This document shows, in pieces, positions 1 to 7,214 of a stretch of 9,569 bases of DNA. A program made the position numbers and the translations under genes. Position 1 is the stretch's first letter. Each line of letters opens with the position of its first letter. Below the pieces are notes generated by a model, which had not been told where the DNA came from, ran no database searches, and worked only from the letters and a program-made list of their open reading frames with translations. Location: contig JAJZGH010000198.1 of the NCBI GenBank assembly GCA_021798635.1, forward strand, positions 1-9,569, in the 5' to 3' direction. Source of the DNA: Planctomycetota bacterium (GTDB lineage: Bacteria; Planctomycetota; Phycisphaerae; WQYP01).

Positions 1-153
1 ACCAGCGTGTCGGACTTATTTGGTGAATTCATTCGCTCCTTAGAGGCAGGGGGCAAACCATCTAAAGAACCCCTGACGTGGCGGGTTAGCCCTGCGCCCT
101 ATCGCAAGGGGCTTCCACGGCACAGAGACTGGCGGCTGGTGTATACTGTCAAG

Positions 154-684
154 ATGAATGCGTCACGAGAAATGGATGGTTTTTTACAGGCACTCCATAC
201 GCCTGGGGCACGGGCGTTGGAGAAACTGGGGGAACTTTACGCCCAACTAGACCGCGATATTGCCATCCGTCAGCCGATCTGCACTACCAGCGGGCGCTGC
301 TGCAAATTTGAGATATGGGGACATAGGCTCTATGTCAGTACGCTGGAATTGGCGGCATTCGCGCACTTTGCGCGATCGGATCAAACAGTCGCGCCGCCGT
401 CGGATCCGAACGCGGCGCTACGTTTCCCGCTGCCGCTTTATCAGGAGAACCGCCAGTTCAGTCCTGGCTGCCCATGGCATATTAACGGCCTGTGCACCGC
501 ACGTTCCGGCCGCCCGTTGGGATGCCGAATTTATTTCTGTGATACTACGGCTGAATCATGGCAGCAGGAACGCTATGAATATTATCACAAGCAAATTACC
601 GCCCTGCATGAAGCATTTGAAATTCCATACCGTTATATGGAGTGGCGGGAGGCACTGGCACTCTTAGTAATCGTTCCACGATAA
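154..684 (+). CDS. YkgJ-family cysteine-cluster (zinc/iron-chelating) protein
   Basis: Small cytoplasmic protein of the YkgJ/UPF0153 type, a family whose conserved cysteines are thought to bind zinc or an iron-sulfur centre; the biochemical role is unknown. Counting from the ATG at 154 (176 aa), the cysteines are C43, C49-C50 (in CTTSGRCC), C106 (SPGCPW), C114 (NGLC), C124 (PLGC) and C129 (YFCD), the usual CxnCC followed by a second cysteine group. No signal peptide or membrane segment is seen. The start is uncertain: the frame stays open to the window edge with a GTG at 7, and an ATG at 172 is also possible. I prefer 154 because the family-like helix begins just after it and a TATACT box lies 6 bases upstream. 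No Shine-Dalgarno is visible for any choice. It converges with the amidohydrolase gene. Confidence 0.8.
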   Translation: MNASREMDGFLQALHTPGARALEKLGELYAQLDRDIAIRQPICTTSGRCCKFEIWGHRLYVSTLELAAFAHFARSDQTVAPPSDPNAALRFPLPLYQENRQFSPGCPWHINGLCTARSGRPLGCRIYFCDTTAESWQQERYEYYHKQITALHEAFEIPYRYMEWREALALLVIVPR

Positions 685-710
685 TTTAACGATGGGTGTG
701 CCGCAGTATG

Positions 711-740
711 AAGCCGCACCACCGGCGGAGCCGGCGGCTT
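711..740. terminator. GC-rich hairpin between convergent genes
   Basis: The arms AAGCCG (711-716) and CGGCTT (735-740) pair, and inside them CCGGC (722-726) pairs with GCCGG (730-734) around a GGA loop, leaving a 5-base bulge (717-721). The hairpin lies between the 3' ends of the YkgJ-type gene and the amidohydrolase gene, where a bidirectional terminator would be expected. There is no real T-run on either side, so intrinsic termination is uncertain. Confidence 0.4.
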
Positions 741-753
741 TGTGAAGGATGAC

Positions 754-2082
754 TCACGAACCGGACGCTAATGGCGATGGGCCTGAGGAAAGCACTGGTC
801 GGCCATTAATCCACACACTTTGCGGCAAGGGCGCCTCGTGCACCAGATAATCGCAAATCGCGGCGGATGAAGTGAGCATTTCTTTCGCAACAGGCAACGC
901 AAGAATATCCGCAGCATACCCCGGTGCGAGCCGACCAATGCGCGAACCTAAGCCCAGCGCAGCGGCCGGCTCGCTAGTAATCATGCGCCAGAGGATTTGC
1001 GAATCAATCGATGGATTATGGCGATACAGAAACTGCGCCTCGCGCAAAAGCGATAAATCCGGATTACTGGCCAGTGAATCCGTTGCCAAGCACACCCGGA
1101 TGCCGCGCTGTTGCATGGCCTGCCACAGATGGGGTGTCACAGAGTCATGACCAAAATAATGCCGCGTACGCGGGCAATAGGCCACCGCCGCACCACTGCG
1201 CGCCAGAATATCCAGTTCAGTATCATCGGCGTAATTCACGTGTGCCAAGATCACCGGTACGCCGGCATTGAATAAGCCGTAATGCTGTGCCCAGTGGATC
1301 GGCCCATTGGCAAAGGTTGGAACCAGATCATCCAACAAATCCATGTGCCGCATGAGCATCCAACTTTTACCCAGCGGGCCGGAGAAATCTCTTAAAAAAT
1401 CGCGCTCTTCCCGCAGCTCCGCCAGGTGCATGGAGAGCGGCAAGTGGCGTTCCCGGGCAGCGGCAACAATCTTTTCCAGAGCCGGCCCTTCAACAGAATA
1501 AGGTGCGTGCGGTGAAAGGCCCATGGACATGCGATTATCAGGGTCCTGCTGATCCATCGCGGCTGCCAGTCGGGCGACAAGATAATTCCGTGACCGCCCC
1601 AGTGCCGTAAGTTCCCCAAAACTGACAATGCCCAGCGGAGACCCTCTCCGCAAGGCGGGGCGCACGATATGATGCTGGCGGCTAATATCCCCCGCTGTGG
1701 TGACGCCGAATCGAATACTTTCCTGCGCACCGACTAAAGCGGACTGGGAGAATACTTGGGGAGCATCGCCGGCGGCTGGATAGGCCGCGATGAGCTGCAA
1801 TACCCAATCAGGAAAATTAGCGGGGCCGGCAATTTTCCCAGCCAGAAAGCTTAATTCCAGATGGGTGTGAGCATTGACCAAACCGGGGGTCAGCACGCAA
1901 GAATCAAAATGGACTTCGGGAACACCGGGAAATTGTTCGAGGATTTTAGACCGCTGATAACAGGCTTGAATGACTCCATCGATAACCGCTATCGCGGCAT
2001 CCATAATCAGAGTGTGACTGTCCGCAAGTATAGCCGGGCCGGAAAGCACAAACGAGTTCTTATCCGTTGTGGAAGCAGTCAT
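754..2082 (-). CDS. Metal-dependent amidohydrolase / deaminase (SsnA/chlorohydrolase type, possibly aminofutalosine deaminase)
   Basis: Cytoplasmic amidohydrolase-superfamily enzyme of the subgroup that deaminates aminated heterocycles (SsnA, TrzN/AtzA, cytosine deaminase, MtaD and MqnX relatives). Numbered from the ATG at 2082 (442 aa), the metal and catalytic residues are present: H72 and H74 in NAHTHLE, H192 in SPHAPYS, H219 and E222 in HLAE, H281 in AHVNY, and D335 in ATDSLAS. The C-terminus has the usual composite-sandwich strand, GRLAPGYAADILAL. The NAHTHLELS and ATDSLASN motifs resemble aminofutalosine deaminase (MqnX), which would place it in menaquinone synthesis. No other mqn gene is in view, so MtaD-like or unassigned activity remains possible. 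ATG 2082 is preferred over GTG 2088 because GGAG sits 5 bases before it. It follows the carboxypeptidase gene after 30 bp and is probably in its operon. Confidence 0.85.
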   Translation of the reverse strand: MTASTTDKNSFVLSGPAILADSHTLIMDAAIAVIDGVIQACYQRSKILEQFPGVPEVHFDSCVLTPGLVNAHTHLELSFLAGKIAGPANFPDWVLQLIAAYPAAGDAPQVFSQSALVGAQESIRFGVTTAGDISRQHHIVRPALRRGSPLGIVSFGELTALGRSRNYLVARLAAAMDQQDPDNRMSMGLSPHAPYSVEGPALEKIVAAARERHLPLSMHLAELREERDFLRDFSGPLGKSWMLMRHMDLLDDLVPTFANGPIHWAQHYGLFNAGVPVILAHVNYADDTELDILARSGAAVAYCPRTRHYFGHDSVTPHLWQAMQQRGIRVCLATDSLASNPDLSLLREAQFLYRHNPSIDSQILWRMITSEPAAALGLGSRIGRLAPGYAADILALPVAKEMLTSSAAICDYLVHEAPLPQSVWINGRPVLSSGPSPLASGS

Positions 2083-2087
2083 AAACA

Positions 2088-2091
2088 CTCC
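2088..2091 (-). promoter_or_regulatory. Shine-Dalgarno GGAG deciding the amidohydrolase start
   Basis: On the minus strand GGAG is followed by TGTTT and then ATG at 2082. This 5-base spacing favours the ATG over the GTG at 2088, which overlaps the motif itself. Confidence 0.55.
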
Positions 2092-2112
2092 ACGCCCACG
2101 CGCGCCTACAGG

Positions 2113-3567
2113 CTATCGCAGCCGCCCCACCGCCCATTGATACAGTGCGATGATAACCTGATCCTCCCAACCATTGACGTTGCCCCGATAGTGATTGACC
2201 ATAATGGAGAAAACAAAATGACGGTGCGGCAAAAACATATATCCGCTGATAGTTGAAGCACCGGTCACGTGCCCGTCCTTAGCGCGGATAAAGCGGCGGA
2301 TCCCTGAACCGCGCAGGCGATAAATCAGCGTGCCATGGCCGGGACGGGCCAGTGAGTGGATGAAAACGCTGCCATCCGGTTCCGAGGCAATATGGGCAAG
2401 AACGGCGGTAAATGCGGCCGGTGCCACATGATCATGATGCGACAGGCCGGAACCATCCACCATCGTGACCCAGTTTCCGGGAACCCCCAGCGTGGCCAGG
2501 TAGGCCTTGATGGCTTGATCGCCATTGTGCCAGCTTCCGGGTTGGCCTGTGGCGTCATGTCCCAGGAGCTTGCATAAGCACTCGGCCATTAAGTTGATGC
2601 TGTCGGTATTGGCGCGATGCAGAATCGCGGTGAGCGGTGTTTCATAGGTTGCTAATAATACAGGTTGCACATGTTGCCGCGCCGCGATGAGGGATAACGG
2701 TGCCCGCAGCACTTGTCCGGAAATGGTGATTCCCTGATTGATCAGTGATTGTCGCAGCACATTTCCAGTGTATAGACCGGGATCATGGATGGTCACCTGC
2801 ATAGGATATTGCCCGGTCTGTCGGACTGTTCCATGCATATAGAAATGGTTGCTGCCGCGGGAGCGCCACAACCATACGCTTTGCGCGCCGCGTCGTGCGG
2901 CAATGGTCACAGGCGTATAAGGGGTGTCTGGAGTAAGCGCCACGCCAATGCTGCCGTTGTTATGAACTACCGGTATCCATTGCACGCAATTCATGGCGAA
3001 ATTAAGCCCCCCCACGGCGGCCTCATACCAGTCCAGTCGCTGCCCGCCCCCCGGCCAGGAGGAATTCAGGAAATGATGGTTAAAGATAGAATCATCAATA
3101 TATATATTATGGAAACTTTTTTCGCCCATCGCCGTAAGATGATGCGCCCAGTTATCAAAGGCGGTGGTCACTTTCCAGCCGACCTGCTGACACAGCACCG
3201 GGTCGCCCAGCGCCGGATCACCGCCGCCCACAATGACAAGATTATTTCCCACACGATACAGACGGGTCTGGAGCGTACCGTGCGCGCCAAGGTGATCAAA
3301 AGCATCCGAGGTGGTCAGCAATTTGCCGCAACTTCCGGGCATCAGCGGTAGATCAGGATGGTAGCTGTAGACCGTAACGGCTCGCCCCTGCCGTAATTCG
3401 GCCAGATTGATGGCAACCTGCCCGCCGCGCAATTGCGGATTGTTCAACAGTCCCGCGATTCGCCCCGCGAGGGTCTGTCCCCCGGCCACCCCCGCGAACG
3501 CCGAGAGCGTTGCCGCTAAAATCAAACAATAACCAATCGCCTCGGGAAAAAATCGCTTTGGGTACAT
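2113..3567 (-). CDS. dacB: Secreted D-alanyl-D-alanine carboxypeptidase/endopeptidase, PBP4 family (peptidase S13)
   Basis: Low-molecular-mass penicillin-binding protein that removes the terminal D-Ala or cuts cross-links in peptidoglycan; acts outside the cytoplasmic membrane. With the ATG at 3567 (484 aa, close to E. coli DacB) it has an N-terminal signal: MYPKRFF n-region, a hydrophobic stretch at about residues 11-29, and likely cleavage near AGGQ. The active-site motifs are S79-C-G-K82 (PGSCGKLLTT, SxxK) and S323-I-N325 (SxN), with GGGDPALGD between them as in the family. The third motif, normally KTG, reads K430-D-G-H, which is unusual. An in-frame TTG at 3594 would add nine residues before the signal; AAGG 8 bases before ATG 3567 favours the shorter form. 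It follows the phosphohexomutase gene by about 125 bp and precedes the amidohydrolase by 30 bp on the same strand. Confidence 0.9.
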   Translation of the reverse strand: MYPKRFFPEAIGYCLILAATLSAFAGVAGGQTLAGRIAGLLNNPQLRGGQVAINLAELRQGRAVTVYSYHPDLPLMPGSCGKLLTTSDAFDHLGAHGTLQTRLYRVGNNLVIVGGGDPALGDPVLCQQVGWKVTTAFDNWAHHLTAMGEKSFHNIYIDDSIFNHHFLNSSWPGGGQRLDWYEAAVGGLNFAMNCVQWIPVVHNNGSIGVALTPDTPYTPVTIAARRGAQSVWLWRSRGSNHFYMHGTVRQTGQYPMQVTIHDPGLYTGNVLRQSLINQGITISGQVLRAPLSLIAARQHVQPVLLATYETPLTAILHRANTDSINLMAECLCKLLGHDATGQPGSWHNGDQAIKAYLATLGVPGNWVTMVDGSGLSHHDHVAPAAFTAVLAHIASEPDGSVFIHSLARPGHGTLIYRLRGSGIRRFIRAKDGHVTGASTISGYMFLPHRHFVFSIMVNHYRGNVNGWEDQVIIALYQWAVGRLR

Positions 3568-3575
3568 CCATGCAA

Positions 3576-3579
3576 CCTT
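3576..3579 (-). promoter_or_regulatory. Shine-Dalgarno AAGG deciding the dacB start
   Basis: On the minus strand AAGG is followed by 8 bases and the ATG at 3567. The alternative upstream TTG (3594) has no comparable site, and the shorter protein gives a more normal signal peptide. Confidence 0.5.
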
Positions 3580-3691
3580 AAAAAAAGTCCTCAACGCATG
3601 ATCCGTTAAACCCGCGGGTGCGGAACATGCCCCTTGATCTATCTTGAGCGCTTAACCCAAGTGGTAATTCCTATACGGTTGGAACACCAGG

Positions 3692-5068
3692 TTAGTGCGA
3701 TACGGGCGTTCCAAGAAGTCGGCCGACTTCATCCAACTTCTTTTTCATGGTTTCCGCCGTATTGGCTTCCAGATTCAACCGCAGCAATGGCTCAGTATTG
3801 CTCTTGCGGACGTTAAACCACCATGTGTCATATTCTACCGTAATGCCGTCAAGATAATCGATGGAAGCGTCTTTATAGGTTTGGGCCAGCCGGGCGATGG
3901 CCGCATCCTTGTCGGAAACTTCATAGTTTATTTCGCCACTGCTGTGCCAGCGCAGCAAGGGCTTAAGCACGTGGCTTACGGGAGTGTCATACCGTGAAAG
4001 CACCGAGAGCATACAGGCAAAGGCGATTGCGCCGCTGTCACAGTTAAAGTTATCCCGGAAATAAAAATGCCCCGACAGTTCGCCGCCGAAGACCCCTTTG
4101 CTGTCGGCGAGAGATTTTTTCATAAACGCATGGCCCACGCGCTCACGCCGGGGCACACCGCCGGCATTTTGAATTTCCTCTTTCACCACACGGCTGGAGC
4201 GCAGATCATACACCACCGCCGCCCCCGGATTGGCTTTCAGGAAATCTTTCGCTAAAAGTGCCGTGGCGATGTCACAGCGTATGATGCGAGCCTGTTCATC
4301 CACAAATATGCACCGATCGGCATCACCGTCGAAACATACGCCTAAATCCGCGGCGTTGGAAAGTACGGATTCCTGCAACTGCCGCAGATTAGCATCCACC
4401 AGCGGATTAGGCTCATGCTTAAATGAGCCGGTGATTTCCATATTGATGGGAATGATGTTCAAATTGGGCTGATCCATGAAAATGTCGGGGATAAATTTTC
4501 CCGCCATGCCATTGCCCGCGTCCACCACAACCTTCAGCGGACGCGCCAGTTTCAGGAAACGCAGCACATGGCCTTTGTAGGGAAGCTTCAGATCCATGTG
4601 TTCGACGGCACCGAACTGGGCGGGAGGATTTTTTCGCATCGAAAATACCAACCGCTTAATTTCCTGCAGGCCGGTATTTTCACCAATGGGCCGCGCGTGA
4701 ACGCCGCTGATTTTAAAACCGTTATACTGCGCGGGATTATGCGAAGCGGTCGTTTGAATTCCGCCGCAGCAGCCCAGGTGATTAATGGCAAAATAAATTT
4801 CCGGGGTGTCGATCATGCCGATATCAATACAACCCGTGCCGGTGGACCGAATCCCTTCAATCAGGGCTTGACTAAGCGAGGGGCTGCTAAGGCGCATATC
4901 CCGCCCGACAATGACCATATTTTTTCGCGGATCCGCCTTGTCCAGCCCGGTGAGATTCATTCGCATGAACTGGGCGCAGGCGTAGCCGATTTTCCAGGCC
5001 ATTTCTTCGTTGAGTTGATCCGGATATGTCCCCCGCACGTCATACGCCTTAAAAACTTTTTCATTCAT
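3692..5068 (-). CDS. Phosphomannomutase/phosphoglucomutase (alpha-D-phosphohexomutase)
   Basis: Cytoplasmic enzyme moving phosphate between C6 and C1 of mannose or glucose phosphates, feeding GDP-mannose and UDP-glucose routes for polysaccharide and envelope synthesis. The full-length 458-aa protein carries all four family signatures in order: the N-terminal FKAYDVRGTYPDQLNEE; the phosphoserine loop TASHNPAQYNG with S109; the metal loop DGDADR with D247, D249 and D251; the sugar-specificity loop GELSGH (329-334); and the phosphate-binding RKSNTEP (421-427). GELSGH fits dual PMM/PGM enzymes (AlgC/ManB type) rather than GlmM. The ATG at 5068 has GAGG at 5076-5079 with 7-base spacing. The gene heads the minus-strand block that continues with the PBP4 gene. 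Choice between mannose and glucose as main substrate cannot be made from sequence alone. Confidence 0.95.
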   Translation of the reverse strand: MNEKVFKAYDVRGTYPDQLNEEMAWKIGYACAQFMRMNLTGLDKADPRKNMVIVGRDMRLSSPSLSQALIEGIRSTGTGCIDIGMIDTPEIYFAINHLGCCGGIQTTASHNPAQYNGFKISGVHARPIGENTGLQEIKRLVFSMRKNPPAQFGAVEHMDLKLPYKGHVLRFLKLARPLKVVVDAGNGMAGKFIPDIFMDQPNLNIIPINMEITGSFKHEPNPLVDANLRQLQESVLSNAADLGVCFDGDADRCIFVDEQARIIRCDIATALLAKDFLKANPGAAVVYDLRSSRVVKEEIQNAGGVPRRERVGHAFMKKSLADSKGVFGGELSGHFYFRDNFNCDSGAIAFACMLSVLSRYDTPVSHVLKPLLRWHSSGEINYEVSDKDAAIARLAQTYKDASIDYLDGITVEYDTWWFNVRKSNTEPLLRLNLEANTAETMKKKLDEVGRLLGTPVSH

Positions 5069-5099
5069 GGACTTTCCTCATGGATTCTGGTTTATTGAA

Positions 5100-5114
5100 C
5101 TTCCGGTACGGAAG
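5100..5114. repeat. Perfect 6-bp inverted repeat upstream of the phosphohexomutase gene
   Basis: CTTCCG, a 3-base spacer GTA, then CGGAAG. It lies 31 bases upstream of the phosphohexomutase start codon and 20 bases from its Shine-Dalgarno. It could be an operator or a small 5'-leader hairpin; nothing in the sequence decides between them. Confidence 0.4.
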
Positions 5115-5251
5115 AATGCCGCGCCAATGTCGCACATTATCCGTCGCGTTTCAAACCGTCGGAGCTTCCAGCCTTGCCGCATTCCGGCATGCCAGACCCG
5201 ACGAGCCTCTCCCTGCCCAACGCGACTCGCCGGATATGGTATCGCAGAATC

Positions 5252-5256
5252 AAGGG
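5252..5256 (+). promoter_or_regulatory. Shine-Dalgarno-like AAGGG before the CMD-like remnant
   Basis: AAGGG lies 7 bases before the ATG at 5264. If real, the half-domain reading frame could still be translated as a 59-aa protein; it may equally be chance. Confidence 0.35.
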
Positions 5257-5263
5257 TTATTCC

Positions 5264-5443
5264 ATGGGTCCGATATGGAAAGCGCTCATCCGCGGAGCGC
5301 TGAACGCCGGCCGCACACGGCAACAAGTCGTGGAAGTGGCGATGCAAATGGCCATATATGCGGGATTTCCCGCAGCCATCTCCGCGATGGGCAGCGTACG
5401 CGAAACATTTGCCGAACTCGATGTGGGCGCAGAGAAGCCGTAG
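5264..5443 (+). pseudogene. C-terminal fragment of a carboxymuconolactone decarboxylase/AhpD-like protein
   Basis: A 59-codon frame from the ATG at 5264 reads like the second half of the CMD domain: IRGALNAGRTRQQVVEVAMQ, then AIYAGFPAAISAM and VRETFAEL. Compare the family consensus of AL..GATREEVVEV, YAGFPAA and VFAEL. The first half, which in AhpD-like members carries the CxxC and histidine centre, is absent. The same frame upstream is open back to 5099 but shows nothing CMD-like, and neither do the other two + frames. It is therefore a 5'-truncated relic, or possibly a surviving small half-domain protein, since AAGGG precedes the ATG. It ends 6 bp from the 3' end of the opposite-strand GntR gene. 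The rest of 5069-5449 holds only the phosphohexomutase leader. Confidence 0.6.
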
Positions 5444-5449
5444 TCGGGG

Positions 5450-6586
5450 TCATGTGGCAGATGCGGCTGTGGATTCGCGGGCGACCAGAGCGCAGGCGAT
5501 CGACAGGGTAATCGCCGGCAGGTCGGGCCGTTCCATACGCTGTTGCAGCACCGTCATGGCCTCAATGGCCATGGCTTCCGGCGACTGGCGCACGGTGGTT
5601 AATGGGACCGCCAGAAGCGCGGCGGTGGACGTGTCGTCAAAACCCGTGAGTTTGATCTGCTCAGGAATTTTTATTCCCAGCTTAAGCAACTGACGCATCA
5701 CTTTGGCGGCAGTCATATCGTTGACACATGCAATAGCATCGGGGCGATGTTCCTTGAGCATGTGTTCCAGCATCTCGCGGTTGTCGCCGTCTCCGGAGCA
5801 AATCTGCATGCTTACCGCGGGGTCCAACCGGACTGCGTTTCCCACGCCTTCAAGCCGCGCCTCGGCCGTGGGGTGTTCACGCGCATCGGTTAAAAATACA
5901 ATCCGACGGCAACCGCGCTGAATTAAGTGCCGACCGGCGAGAAAGCCCCCAAGTTCATTGTCGCTGCCCACCACGTCAAATCGGCTGCGATCATGGAGTT
6001 TATGTAAATCGCGATCCAGCAGCACCAGGGGCAGTTTGCGGGCTACGCATTGTCCGGCAATTAATTCATTAATTTCCGCACACTGTGGCTGCACGGGCAG
6101 CGGCAGGTAAAGGAAACCACGTATGTCATTCTGCCACAGCGGCTCCAGCGCGGCCTGCGCCTCCAGGGCCGAGGTGCGTTCTGATATTTCATGATACAAA
6201 ATCTGCCATTCGCGCTTTTGCGCTTCGCGTAGCAACGCCTGATGCACCGTGGAGAAAATACTGCCCGGCTCCAGGGGGGGAAGCAGCAACGCGATGCTGG
6301 CGAACTTGGATTGCTTAGGCCCTTCCACATAACTGCCTGAACCGCGCCGCCGCCGCACGACGCCCAACGCCTGTAAGTCCCGCAACGCCCGAATCACGGT
6401 AATGCGTGATACTTTGAATTGTTCAACTAACTCGGTTTCCGTAGGGAGTTTACCGCCCGACGGATATTCACCCCGCCGAATGGATTTTAGCAGTGCATCA
6501 TACACCGCTCCATATTTCGGCTGGATCGGGCGCTGCCGCACATTCGCGGGAACCACCGACGCCGACTTTTTCGGGTATCGAGACAT
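5450..6586 (-). CDS. GntR-family transcriptional regulator with LacI-type ligand-binding domain
   Basis: DNA-binding repressor or activator of the AraR-like class. From the ATG at 6586 (378 aa), residues ~22-87 form a GntR winged helix (YDALLKSIRRGEYPSGGKLP, then TETELVEQFKVSRITVIRAL and RGSGSYV). Residues ~95-378 resemble the periplasmic-binding-protein/LacI effector domain (VGSDNELGGFLAGRHLI, DAIACVNDMTAAKVM, LTGFDDTSTAALLAVPLTTV). The ligand is probably a sugar or sugar derivative, by family. A GTG at 6610 would add eight residues (MSCCFGWP); neither start has a strong Shine-Dalgarno, and ATG gives the more natural N-terminus MSRYPKKS. A promoter candidate lies at 6631-6658. No transporter or glycosidase gene is adjacent in this window, so its regulon is unknown. 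Confidence 0.9.
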   Translation of the reverse strand: MSRYPKKSASVVPANVRQRPIQPKYGAVYDALLKSIRRGEYPSGGKLPTETELVEQFKVSRITVIRALRDLQALGVVRRRRGSGSYVEGPKQSKFASIALLLPPLEPGSIFSTVHQALLREAQKREWQILYHEISERTSALEAQAALEPLWQNDIRGFLYLPLPVQPQCAEINELIAGQCVARKLPLVLLDRDLHKLHDRSRFDVVGSDNELGGFLAGRHLIQRGCRRIVFLTDAREHPTAEARLEGVGNAVRLDPAVSMQICSGDGDNREMLEHMLKEHRPDAIACVNDMTAAKVMRQLLKLGIKIPEQIKLTGFDDTSTAALLAVPLTTVRQSPEAMAIEAMTVLQQRMERPDLPAITLSIACALVARESTAASAT

Positions 6587-6630
6587 AGGCCATCCAAAAC
6601 AGCAACTCACTCGCTGAGCTGTAAGCCCCT

Positions 6631-6658
6631 ATTGTCATCAGCCTCGCAGGATAATCAA
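6631..6658 (-). promoter_or_regulatory. Putative sigma70 promoter of the gntR-type gene
   Basis: Read on the minus strand: TTGATT (-35, 6658-6653), 16 bases, GACAAT (-10, 6636-6631). This places transcription start near 6624, giving a leader of about 38 bases to the ATG at 6586. Match to consensus is moderate. The rest of 6587-6701 shows no gene. Confidence 0.4.
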
Positions 6659-6701
6659 GCGCGCGACCGCCAGCGAGTTCGGACAGGCGGCTGCTTTCGG
6701 G

Positions 6702-7214
6702 TCAGTGAGAAGCGATGAGATCCTGCGCAGCCGTGTATAATGCTTTGAGTAAAATCCGTCCTGCTCTGCCATACAGCAAGTCCATCTGAAAATTGTGATC
6801 ACAAGGGGCGTGGACCAAGCCGTCTGGCCCCTTCCACGGGTATTCGCAATTTGCCGGCACGCTGCCGCCATGGTTGACAGCAGGAGCGAGCAACTCAATT
6901 TTTCTTGCCAGTGCTCGCAGCTCCGGCATGACCCCGTGCGGGTGGGTACCCCCGCTTCCGCTTATGCGAGCGAACTGCTGACCGACGATGACCGGCAGAG
7001 GGCCACTAATATAGGCGTGGCTGCGATGCAGAGTCTCGGGCTTCTCACCTTGGCCGCAAAGATAGGCCTTGCATATTTTTTCGCAGGCCATTTGCAGAAA
7101 ATGGAGGCTCTGGCACCGCGGCATGTCGGATGAGACCGACAGTTGCTCGCTGGCCTTCAAATCGGCCAACCCCTGTTTTGCGTATGCAATACGCCATTGA
7201 TCATAATTGGTCAT
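6702..7214 (-). CDS. HEPN-domain-like protein
   Basis: A 170-aa soluble, mostly helical protein. Residues ~10-70 fit the HEPN pattern: a helix with GLADLKASEQL, then the hallmark SLHFLQMACEKICKAYLCG (~36-54) followed by LHRSH. The C-terminal part has CEYPWKGPDG (~123-132) and a last helix RAGRILLKAL. HEPN proteins are often RNases or accessory parts of toxin-antitoxin and defence systems. The catalytic Rx4-6H usually seen late in the domain is not evident here; R33-CQSL-H38 fits the spacing but sits at the start of the second helix. Cysteines are frequent (C34, C44, C48, C53, C123, C138). Its ATG overlaps the stop of the 115-aa gene as ATGA and has no Shine-Dalgarno of its own, so it is probably translationally coupled. 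Enzymatic activity is unproven. Confidence 0.75.
   Translation of the reverse strand: MTNYDQWRIAYAKQGLADLKASEQLSVSSDMPRCQSLHFLQMACEKICKAYLCGQGEKPETLHRSHAYISGPLPVIVGQQFARISGSGGTHPHGVMPELRALARKIELLAPAVNHGGSVPANCEYPWKGPDGLVHAPCDHNFQMDLLYGRAGRILLKALYTAAQDLIASH

Noticed and set aside
260..667. Second + frame inside the YkgJ-type gene
   Set aside because: It overlaps the real gene in another frame and is very rich in arginine and serine, as expected of a shadow frame.
2785..3351. Long + strand open frame (188 codons) opposite dacB
   Set aside because: It is fully antisense to a gene with clear PBP4 motifs, has no family signature and an improbable composition; it is a shadow of GC-biased codons.
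3662..3689. Imperfect hairpin just after the phosphohexomutase stop (TGGT..TTCC / GGAA.ACCA)
   Set aside because: Short, interrupted stem with a 9-base loop and no T-run; not convincing as a terminator, so the link to dacB stays open.
4568..5098. + strand open frame (176 codons) opposite the phosphohexomutase gene
   Set aside because: It is antisense to the catalytic-serine region of a full-length conserved enzyme; no motif or ribosome binding site.
6667..6690. CCGCC/GGCGG inverted repeat after the HEPN-like gene
   Set aside because: Five-base stem with a 14-base loop and no T-run; too weak to call a terminator.
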